Of a stretch of DNA of 64,000 nucleotides, positions 37,101-49,100 are shown piece by piece (the first letter of the stretch is position 1; each line of letters begins with the position of its first letter). Under the pieces are notes generated by a model, which was given only the letters and a program-made list of their open reading frames with translations, did not search any database and had not been told where the DNA came from. The stretch comes from Symsagittifera roscoffensis (Eukaryota; Xenacoelomorpha; Acoela; Convolutidae), in the NCBI RefSeq assembly GCF_963678635.1, contig NC_087062.1, positions 45,276,395 through 45,340,394 on the forward strand. The letters run 5' to 3'. Both the position numbers and the translations under genes were made by a program.

Positions 37101-40100
37101 TGGAGGACAAATGAAAAAAAAAATGATTAGAAAGAAATTATTTTTCTTGTTTTATTTATTTTGTCAGTTTTTCAAGCAAAAGTTTTTTTTATTGTCCCGA
37201 AAATTCAATCAAGTTGTTTAGGGCTTCGTCCTAAAGTACAAGCAGTCCTATTTTTCTTGGAGTGTTCGTTTGCTAGTTGTGCGCTTATGTTCCAACTACT
37301 TAAGTTTTCTATTATAACTTATGTGGGGTCTACGGTTTGTCATTTCACATCTTTGCATGCGTTTGCCACGCTGTCTTACAATTTTATATAAATTACGCTA
37401 TTATTGTGTTTTTTTGTGATAAGGTTTGTGAGGGCGCAATGAAAAGCGTGTAGCGTTTCCGTGATTTGAGAATTCATAGAGCAGAACCAGGTTGACTTTC
37501 ACAGGCGAAAACTGATGGTCATGCAATATCTTACAAAGGAGCTGATTATCATACAATTCCATAACATCATAACCAAAAAACAAAATTAGAATAAGAATAA
37601 TTCTTCTTAGCCTAAATTTTTACCCTTAAAAATTTCAAAATTTGCGGAAGATTTTTTCTTTTTTGTCGCAAAAATGACTTCTACGCTCAAATAAACAATT
37701 TCTTTAAAAAATGGTAGCAAAGTTTGCGCGTTTTTGCCTATAACGTAGTTCAGACTGAATTTTTCATACAAATTAAGCAAAACTGAATATAATTTTTTTA
37801 TTATGTTAGAGTTTTATTCTATTGTATTATATCGTAAAACAAATTTAGATGCATCAAAAATTGGTCAGAGTTTGCATTCAGTAAATTCTAGTTGAAGTTT
37901 TTAAACCCGCATACAAATAGTTACTTCTTTTCATAACTGTTTGTGAGACTTTTACGTCTACTTGCTGGCAATTCAGTTTATCTGTGAGATTATTTCCACT
38001 TAACCATTGCGTCTGATTATAGTAGAAAGTGTTACATCGTCTTAACACAAAACACAATATTATAAGACAAAATTCAAAAATGTTTTCGAGTGTGGAAAAA
38101 AGGCAAGTTATACAATCTTCATGTGTGCGAAAATGTTTATCATAATGATTTCATATAACTATCTGTTCGTATGGAAGTTTATGGAATTGTATGACGAAAG
38201 AAGTTTTTCATTAATGGAAATTGTATGATTAGAAGTTTTGGGTACCGGGAAAGGCCACCCAATTTTTCTTCATAAACTTCTCTTCCACAGTTCTCTCTAT
38301 CGTTGGAGTTTGTCTGCAAAAATGTTGGTCTATTTTTGTTTAATTTTGCAACAACTCTATACAGATACTAGTTTGTACCTTGTGGCTGTGTGGAGGTAGT
38401 AGCTGTTGAAAATGGCTATCTTGTGCGTGCTTCTCCAACCAACTGTCACAACTCTTCTGTGAAAGCCTTCTAGTGTGTTGTGGTCAAAGTAGACAGTGCT
38501 GCACTCCAGCTGACCCAGAATGGACATGCATATTATGACCACATCGAATAGAGGCAGCATTCCGTACACAGGTTTAAGAACTTCAAGTACACCAATCAAA
38601 CTTCAAGCTCATCAAAATTGGTAAAAAACTACTGAAAATCAATTAGTTGCCTCGTTAAGGAGTTTCTTTCGGATAGACAGTTGTTGACATTAAAGTTATA
38701 ACAAAATGGCCATCTCGGGATCTTGCGAGGAGTTATCAAAAATATGTCTGGGTTTTGGCGTAAATTCTCCCTTAATGCCCTCAATGGTACCGCACAAAAA
38801 ATAATATTGCCAAAGGGAAGCCCTGAACGTTCCGACTGCCCGTTATGGTGCAAGCAACATTTCTTCTTTTTGAAAGTTTAAAAATTGACTAAAATTAGAA
38901 AAAAATGGAAAAAGTTGGTTTTTTGTTCAGATTTTGTCGAAAGTATTCTATCACACGCTCGTCTAGCAACTTATTAATACATCCTACTAACTCACCTCAT
39001 TTCAATTTGGAACGATATCTTAGCAAAACTAAATAGCCGCATACGCCTTAATAGATTTTGAAATCGCCATAACTTTGCAAGAAACAATCACAGATAAAAT
39101 ATCTAATTAATTTCGAGCCTTCAGCATCAATACCTTTGAGACTGTCCAAAAAAATCCTGTCAAAATAGCTAGTTGAATTTAGTTTGAAGAAAGAAACCAC
39201 ACCGAGTACAAATATTCTATCATTTTACTTTGAACGTCGGAATATTAATGCAAATGAGATGAAAACCGGTTAACACACTTTTGATTCGTTACTGCCTCAT
39301 GTGTAAAAAAAAACAAGAGTTTATAGAAAAATATTGTTTGCCTAGACCGAGTTTCGGAGCCTGAAGTTTGATTAATATCACGCATGCCTTTCTGCAATTC
39401 GTCTCTGCTGGAGACTACACACTCGTCTACAATGAGAGCATAGAGACTGTTGATTGGTCTGTGTCGGGGGAAGTAATCTTCCACCGAATTCAGCTTGCAA
39501 GAGACAAATTCGGCGCCTACACAAATTTTAATTCTTCCTTGCCATTGAATGTCTGTAAATTTTTAAACATCATAATGAGCCTAACTTTATGGTCGCAGAT
39601 AATAAAACGTAATTTTAGTCGTTATGCAAAAAGCGGGCTAAATTTGATAGTTTTGTTTTTAGTTTGTGTGAAAAAATCACACCAAGAAAAATCACATCTC
39701 TTATACAATTCCCTTTTTGGTACCCTATGGTAGTAACGATAGCCACCTCTATAGAACTAATGCAACGGCTAATTCTGCACCTAATAATGAAAACCCCAGT
39801 CTTGCAAAAGGGAGGAAATAGTTCAAGAGATATAATTTCAAAGGGGCCTGGTCTTTTACAAGATCAACATTTTACCAGACCCACCTTTTACCATACCACA
39901 ATACAATAATATAATTAAGATAATTTAATATTAGATTCGATCATTTCTGGCAAAGGTTCGGTCTGGTAAAATGTCGGTCCGCAATTTTATACATGAATTT
40001 CATAAATAGAGGAGACCGGTGGTGAAGTGGTTACGTCTCCGCCTCTCAATCGAAAGGTCGGATTTTCGAGGCCTACCATGATCCGTGCTCATTGCAACTT

Positions 40101-43100
40101 TAACCAGCCCAAAAATAACAAAAAAATGCGCGTATTTCTTATACAGGGGCACAACAGCGGCTCGCCGTGAGGAGCTGGACAGCTCAAATGTTGGTCCTTT
40201 CCCTTGGATAAATGGTCTTAAATTTTTTTTTTGAATTCACAGTAATACAAACTTTTAGATTTGTTTGTCGCAAAGTCGATTATGTACTCATTAAATTTTT
40301 CCAAGCAAAAAATTCGATTGCACAAACTGATACTCTTTAGAAAGCACTGGATCGCACTAAAGCAAGTGTTGTTGTCCTGAGCTCAAATTTGAAAATATAT
40401 TTTATCTGTCATTATTTTTCAAAAAGTTTTGAGGGTTTAAAGATTGCCAATATGGCCAATTTGGGACAATTAACGCGCGGTATACTTCGCGCTATTAACG
40501 CGTAAGTGGAGATTTAATCCCTCACAGAAATTGTTCCAAAAGGGTTGAAACAAGCTATTTGTCATAACCTATACGTTACTAGGAGCAAAGTCTATCAATT
40601 TGTACTTTATATGGCGTGAGGGGGGTGATTTAAAAAGGAAACTCAATTTTTTTTTTCAAAAATGCATCATTTTTTAAACCGAACACTGCTTCATAGACCT
40701 TAAATATCAATCGAAACCTTCAGGGTTTTGCCCTGATACCGGCAGTCTTTTTGTTTGTGTTATTTTTTCAGTCAATTTTGGCCGATCGAAATAAAAGTTT
40801 TTAACAAAAATTTTCTAGACAATTTCTATAGAAGATATCGACTTCCTGAATTCAAATTTAAAAAGATATTTTACCTCCAATTAATTTTTGTAAAGATTTA
40901 GGGGTTTGAAAATTGCGAAATTGGCCATGTTTTGGATTAAATTATGCTTTTTATAGTATATTCATAATTCTGAGAGCGTAACTCGAATTATTGATGTGTG
41001 GCAAATTATCCCGCACAACAAAATCTTTCCAAATTAGCTAGCCTCAATATCCCGCACAACAAAAGCTTGAATTGAGGCTAGCTAATTGGTCGTAGTATTT
41101 TCGTTCAATTCAAAATTTTACACTTTGATATTGTCTAAAATTTAAAGGTTTTCAATATTTTCTTTTCTTAAAAACTATTCGATATGAATTATGGGACAGT
41201 CGGAATATTCAGGGCTTTGTCCTGATATACGAGCAGTCTTGTTTGATTTATGTTTCGATCAGAAGCAAACACTGGGGCTACTTGAATTCACACTATTTTC
41301 TCAATCAGCAAAACAATTTCTCATCAAAGTTTTTTTGTGCTAATTTTAAGAAAATAAGTGATTTTTTCAAATTTCTGTTTCTGCGCTTGTTTGTGTTTAA
41401 ATGACAAAATCTCTGAATGCAATTTGGCAATGAGAACCAAAGTTTCGTTCTGACCAATCAGCAGTTACTATTTACGGTTTCAGTGTTTCCAAAAAATTCA
41501 AAATTGAAAAGAATTTAAACTAGGAAGCAAAACATCGTTTAAGGAAAAGTTCTTATAATCTTGTAAATCCATACAACAAAAAAATGCCAAACAATTTCAT
41601 AGTAGACAAGATGGCAGAAAGAATATCATTTTTTCGAATGCTGATGAGCATTTTCTTCCATCAGGCGGTTAGATTTGTGCAAATTTTTTTCTTTTAAATA
41701 AATTGTTTTTAATTTTGTTTTCTATTAAATTCTGCCTAAAAACAACTTTTTGTGAAAATGTTTCTCATGCTTTAGAAACTTGGCAGTTGTGTACATTCTT
41801 TTTATTGTTAGTTCTCGGGTTGAGGTGTTTGAATTATGCTTCGATCGAATTCGGTCCAACACACGCATATTGTTTGAACCAAAAACTGAAGTCGAAAGCT
41901 GCGAACACTATTTCAAATCATCGTCGAACACAAAATTGTGCATAATGTATGGTCAAAACATAGTTGAATACAAAATCGAACTGAACAAATTGTTCTTTTT
42001 TTTTTAGTTCTGAACACGCGTTTTAATTGAGAGAAGAAAATTAACAACCATTTTCGTAGTCCAAACTGTCCAGCATGATGTGTTGCACGTGTTGCTGCAG
42101 TACCGCCTTCTGATCGGGCACAGCGTAGATGACCCTGTTGAATTTTAACTCATGCAGACACATGCGACTGATCTCTATGCAGCAGTGTGTCTTTCCAGTC
42201 CCACCCTCTCCCATCAGGATCTGGCGACAGGCCCGCCTCCCGTTGATCGAGTTGCGAACACAATCTGCAATTTTCCTCTGCTGGGAAGACAAACTGGGAA
42301 GCACTATGATAAAAAATCAACTACCGATAATTACGATGGGGTGGACATATTTATTTGATTTGATTTGACAAGGACTTAGATGAAAACACTAACTCTACAC
42401 ATAGGCGGCCAGTTTAGTGGTCAAATACTAAGACTTTCCCTGGGGGTGTTCAAGAGTTGCGAAGCTGATAAACAAAATTGTTCAACAGAGACAAAAATTG
42501 AAAAATTTCGGCTCTGTTTAACAACATTTTATTTTTCACAATGTTGTACTTCGTCACTGGTTTTACTACCTAGAAGGGAGTATAACAGTGCCGAAACGCA
42601 ACAGTGCAAATAAAAAAGTTGTTACACAGTTCCAAGTTCGACAAATTTTGGCACTGTTCAACGATTTTTTTTCACAATGCTGTGTTTCCAAACTGTCAGT
42701 TCTTAGCCTAGAGAGGAGTTTAACAGTGCTGAAGAACAAGAGTTCCGATAATCAAAATGTTGATCAACAGTGATGAAAGCTGATGCACTGTTATGCTGGT
42801 GGGATTTTAACACTGCCCTAGTACAACGTTGCCAATAAACTAAATTGTTCAACAGAGCCGATTACTGATGAATTTCGGCATTGTTCAGCAATCTTCAATT
42901 CTTACACAATGTTGTACTTCGGCACTGTTGTACTACTCCTATAGAGGAGTTTAAAAGTGCCAAGGTAACAAGTGCCAATAAACAAAAAGTTGTTCAACAA
43001 AGCCGAAAGTTGAAGAATTTAGCACTGTTCAATAGCATTTTCATTACGAGGCCAAACTGTGCATTTTGTGCATTGTAAGCGGATTCCGCGACAACGACGC

Positions 43101-46100
43101 TCCCTTTGTTCTTCTTTTGTTCTTTCATTTTCTTTGATCGTTCCGACAAAATTTAAACATGTTTAAAGATTTGTCTCTGGAATCCAGGAACATACAGACA
43201 CAAAATTGTGCTCCTATCCAGTGCACCAGTTTGGCCTCGTAATGTTTTTCTTACAAAATTGTACTTAGGCACTGTTGTACTACCCTAGAGTTGAGTTTAA
43301 CATTGCCAAAGGATAATTGTGCCAATTAAATGAAAAATTGTTCAGCAGAGCCAAAAATTGATCTTTCGCGGCATTGTTGAACAACAATTTTTTCGGGCAC
43401 TGTTATACTTCGGCGTTAATGTACCGCCTCTTTTCGGCTTATGACTGTCAGATCATGTATTTGATAGTCGTGAAATATTAATGTGCGTAGGGTTAAGCTT
43501 TAAAATTACATCTAAATTCAGGTATTTCAATAACTAACCAATTTTGGTTGCTTGGATATTAGCACAGAATCAGAAAGTTCTGCCAGATTCAAAAAAACAA
43601 CAAATTTTTTTTTCAATATTTTTCATCAAGTTAGGGCCATTTTTGCGCGTTGTAGAAAACGTTTTAAAAACTTTTTCAAAACTCTGTTTCGAAACTTTTT
43701 CAAAACTCTGTTAAGTTGCACAGTAAATTTGAATGTTTTAAAGAACAGTTTTTAATTTCCAAGCAAGTGCTAATTAAAGCTTGAATTTTTTTTCCATGTT
43801 TTTGTTTATTCATTTTATTTTATGTTATTTTCAAGAATTTCAATTTTTCGCAGCCTGAATAAACAATTTTAAGATGACAAACCTTACCTGATGCTTCTCC
43901 CACTTAAAATTACACTTAAACTCATAAATTTGAAACGGCTTTTTTCGACGATGGGACAATTTCTTGAATTTTTAAAAAGTTTTTCGCATCACAGTTGAAA
44001 GGGTTTTAGAGTGAACTGTCATTGTGAGCTAGCTGACATTAGATTGTACCAGCAGATTTCATACAGGTCTTTTCAAGTTAAGTAATTATTATCAATAAAT
44101 ACTCAATTAAAATTGCTAGATTAAGCAGTTAATTTTCTCGGTTAAATAGTTAAACAATACCAAGCAATAAATACTCAATTAAAGTTAAGTTCAGACTAAT
44201 TTCAGCTCTAAAAAAATTTGCCATTAATTTAGTAAGTTCTATTTAATTTTCAAATCACAGGTATCAAAACTCGTTCATTTTTTTTGTTTTTTCTTTTAAA
44301 ATTCTTATTCTGGCTTCAAAAAAGGGCTTATCAGTGTAATTTTTTTTAACTGAGAATACGTTTGCAGCCAAGAGTTTCCCAAATGAAATTGAAAAGTTAA
44401 TTTTAAAAACATATTTTATAAAAAAAAACATTTTCTGCTGAAAGTTAGTCTATGTAGCCAAATAGTCAGACCAGTTTATTGACATGTAGATTAATATCGT
44501 TACTTTAAAAAAATAAAAATCACCATCGAAACATTTTAAAAACTATAATTTACTTGAACCTCTGTAAGTTTATCTCCAGGTCGTCACAGTTGACTTGAAA
44601 AAATCCATCATAAACTTATCCCTTTTTCTGATTTTGTTCGGAGAAACAATTTTATGTTCGTAAAACCTCAAAACTCCTTCTTATATGAACTAGCGTGGAA
44701 TTTCACCTGGCTACGTTCTTATTTTGAAATTTGGTTGTACATAAAATTTTCATATCAAACAAGCGCAAAGAAAAAACTGTTTCACAAAAAACTTTACACG
44801 GAGAAGCTATTAAACCCTGTAAAGGACCGAACATTTTTATTTTCAGTTAAATCATGTTTTCTCAGCCCAAATGATTTAAAAAAAAACGTTAAATGGTTAC
44901 TTCAGCCGCTCGAAATTTTTTTAAATCTTACAAGTTTAAAATTAGTTTTTCCCAAAAATTTGAAAATTTTTCGAAGAGTTTTCAAATTTGTTCGAATTAT
45001 AGCTCAAAATTTTTAAATATTATATATCACTCGACGCATTCCGATGATTGATTGTGGTACCGGGTTTTGCGTGGAAAACAAAAAAACTTAAAACACACCC
45101 ACATACCAAGTTCATACACATTTTCAATAGTCGGAACAACAAGTTTTGTTAGCATAGCCGTGTTAAAAACTGCCGTACAGCGTATAGGTAGTACATATAA
45201 AAATACTTTTGTTCAAAACGAGGTTGCATATTCATGCTAAGCCAGGTAGCAGTTATACGCGATTGATAGTGTCAATTAATGTATCTGATTAAAACCGTTT
45301 AGATCGCGATTCACCGATAAAAGTATCAAAAAAGATTTGGCGATTTCGAGAAAAATTTGGTTGTATATTTTAGCATTTAAGATGAATTTAGATCAAAGAG
45401 CAAAAAAGATGTATGTTTTCTATATAAAATTTTCATTCGTTTCCTAAGCTGTGCGAGTTGACCAGCCCAGCTTGCAGACATTGGGGTGGTGAAAAAGCTA
45501 ATTCAACCGTCAAATGAATTGAATAATCTACTTTAGCTTTTCGCTAATGTTTTATATGTTTACAAAATTTCGAAGGGACGTCGCTTTTTTTTGCTTTTCA
45601 TCTGATTTTTATTTTTATAATTTTTATTATCAGTAAAATCATGTTTTCTCAGCCTTTAAGATTTGTTTCTAAGCAAAACGTTACTCGGTTGCTATAGCCG
45701 CTTGAAATTATTGTTAATCTAACAAACTTAAGACTAGTTTTCCCGACAATTCAACAGTGTTCGAATTATAATTGAAAATGGTTTAGTATTAAATATCACC
45801 CGACGCATTCCGATGATTGTTTATGGAGCCTGATTGTTTGAGAAAAATAAAAAGTTCAATGGTCGGAACAATAACGGAATCACGCAAAAATCCCAGACTC
45901 AAAAGCACCAGCAACAAAAACGCACCACGAACAGCGAACGTTCACTACCTAGCATACGAGCAAACTATCATTGGATTAGCCCTGCAGATTTCAAGCGGTT
46001 CGATTCAAATTAAGCAGTGCGCAGCAATAGTTACTCAAATATACCTTTTCAATTTCAGACCATTTTAAACGACGAAGAATACTCGCCAGTCGATGTGCAA

Positions 46101-49100
46101 GTAACATATAATTTTTCGATCATAGATATCAAAATTTTTTAAGATTTTTTCTTAGTTTTTTTCAAAATGGTTTATGCTGACTTCCAAAAAACTCTAGTGA
46201 GTGCAATATTTTACAGATAATACGCCTGCAAGTAAATTCACAAATGAGGGCAAGCAAAAAAATTCCTGCAGAAATTTCATTAAATAAAATCAAAGCATCT
46301 ATCCTTCGGTGAACCTTGGTCTGAAACAAAAAATCAGCTCTGAAACGTTTTAAAAAGTGCATTTCACTTGAAACCCTGTGAGCTCTCTTCCAGGTAGTCA
46401 AAATTGACATAAAAAATACACCGTAGGTCATAGATCTAGCGAGTACGGAGAAAATGTTGCCTTAGGAAATTTTTCACATGGAAAAGCTAAATAATCCTGT
46501 AAAAAGCCTATAGTTTTATTCATAATTTGGTTTCGATTATTGATTTGATTAATTAGATCAAATTATTTGCCCTCAAGCTTATCTTCTGTAAATCCCCCTT
46601 TTTTATTAAACTGATTTACGGGCTATGATAATGTCGATGCAAATAACAAAGAAGGATAGCCAGTTGCTGTGCAAGTAGCACAGAATGTCCCGACCATATT
46701 CATAAAAATTATTAAGTTCTTCAAATTAATGTCAAATTTTGTATGTGGTGTTATCAAAAAATTATAAGCACGAATAATCAAATAACAAGTTAGCTATATT
46801 CGCTTTAATGACTAAACAAGCTTTAATGACTAATTAAAAAAGTCATCAACACTTAATTCTGTCGAAACTAGAAGAAAAACCGAAAAAATTCGAATCCGAC
46901 CTTGCATTTTTTTTCTGAACATTTTTTTAAAAAATCCTTCGAATCACGGCTTAAAAGACTTTGTTATGAATTAACCCAGACGGATGATTATTCATTTGTA
47001 CCTGATTTTCCATGAAAAACAAAAAGAAAAAAGAAAAAAACTAAAACACTCGATTACAAAATTCCTCGGAATTTTCCTTGTTCGGAACATTAATATTTTC
47101 CAGATAAGAAACGAAAAGTCTGCTCGACAGTTAAATACCAGCGATCAAAAAATTTCAAAAAATATAGGATTAAAAATTTTTCCAAACTAACGGTTGATAA
47201 AATGACGAACCTAACATTCACTTATTTTGCCGGTGGCATTTTATCGAATTAGTAAATTGCCCAAAATTTTTTGCCTTTCAAGTTTTCAACTTATGCCATT
47301 GACGTTTATCAACGGTCTGAAATCAATATTTGTTGTTGAAAACTTTTTGTTTGTACTTTTTATCTCATAGATAATATATCATCTTTTTAAATCTGTACTT
47401 AATTTTTTCAAAATGTTCCGCTCAGAGACGTTTAGAAACGGGTCCATATGGTCTGATCGCGTTCTATCAGGCTTGAAAATAAGCTGTAATTTATACTGTA
47501 TATATAATATGTTCATATAAAATTTATATCACTGTAAATTCGTATCGTTTTAAAGTCCTTTGGTTCTACAGTCATTTCAGTTTTTTTTAATTTAAAATTG
47601 CTTCTTTTGTAGTTTGCTTTAGAAACTCTCTCAATTAATTGAAGAGCAAAGATTTCAATCGTGAGTAGTTTTACCTGTGGGAATGAGGGCTCCACGATGA
47701 TACTGAAACATGTGCGCCGACACCAAAATAGTCCCAAGGTATTTAAGAGCTTGCATCATTTCCTTGCCGTCATCGGAGAAAGATGAAATGGGCTCGGCTC
47801 GCTCACATAACAAATCTCTCAGCAATGTTTTCTTAGAATTTTCCAGAAAAACTTCTTGCGAGTTTTCTTCGTTTTTCATCAATTTGTTCACCCAACTTAA
47901 CACAAAAAGTTTATGTAAAACTAAATAAAATCAGTTCTAAAACAACATCATTTTTTTGCATTCTTTTAACTGACATATAAATAAAACTGTTGAAACCGAT
48001 ATGCACCTAAAGGTTTCACCTACAAACACCTTTATAGTTATGGCCACATCAATTCAAAAAAATTTCTGAATCAAACTTTAAAATTAGGTTTTTGAAAAAT
48101 TTCTTTGAAAAATAAAGTAATTACCCTTTTTTACTTTCGACTTAAAGTTAAAGTTACTTCAACAAAAACGCTAAAATTGGTTTTTTTGGAGTGATTTTTG
48201 AGTAAGATAACAATTTTAAATATCGGTTTAACATACTAGAGCTGAAAAGCAATATTGCTCAGAAGCGTTCACAGTAACTGATATCTTTTTTTTTATTGAG
48301 CAGTGGCACGCGCAGGAATTTTCCGTTTTCTTTTCAGGATTTCAAGTCTATTCTAGTCGTTTTCTGAGGTCGAGAAAAATGATTTTCCGAGCTCCTCTAA
48401 AACCCTACAGATACCCAATTTTGTTTATAAAATTTCTGAGGTGCAAAAAAAAATTTAAAAAAGAGGCCGTGACTGCGTTTTTTTGACGCTCGTTCCCCTT
48501 CAATTTTGATGAATACTAATACCGATTGGACTCTCAGAACATTTTTAGACAGAGTTGCAGTCATCTTCTACGCCTCCTCCATGAGCATTCTACTGGCCAA
48601 GACCAAATACAGCTCCATGAGCATTCTACTGGCCAAGACCAAATACAGGCTACAGGCAAGTTTGAAAACACGTCTTTATTTTTTGTGTGTTTCACTTAAT
48701 CGAGAATGAAATCGTTCACTCTAGGTTGACCAAAAGATTTTATTTGGCTTCTACGTCAGTTTTGTCCAAAAGGGCACTTAAGAATATGCATTTCGAAATT
48801 AAAAACCTCAGTTTGCGTTTAGTGGTGTATATAAACAAAAGTACAAGTGGTGTATATTAACAAAAAATTAGCTGAACAAGCATTAGAGAAAAACTTAAAT
48901 GAAACCCTGAAAAAATTCCTTAACCAGCTTAAGGTAATTGCCCCTAACTTTTCTTTATGTGTTTTGTCTTCGGCATTGCAGCTGTCGCTGGCCATTAAGA
49001 AGCAGTTGTTCAATGCTTCGTTCGTCTTTGAAGCAAGCTCATTTTTAACAGCCTCTGTTTGCAGCTGAATGCTCCATTCTTCGCGAGATATGTTGGTTGT

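Noticed and set aside
39368-39733. 121-residue plus-strand open frame
   Set aside because: It overlaps the exon with Walker B motif LIVDEC on the minus strand, which fits the helicase model; the plus frame is its shadow.
40012-40110. A working tRNA gene
   Set aside because: Box A and box B are present, but no acceptor stem pairs and a SINE-like body follows.
44654-45016. 120-residue plus-strand frame
   Set aside because: Lies in intronic repeat R3, is very AT-rich (Lys, Phe, Leu), and the second R3 copy has no matching frame.
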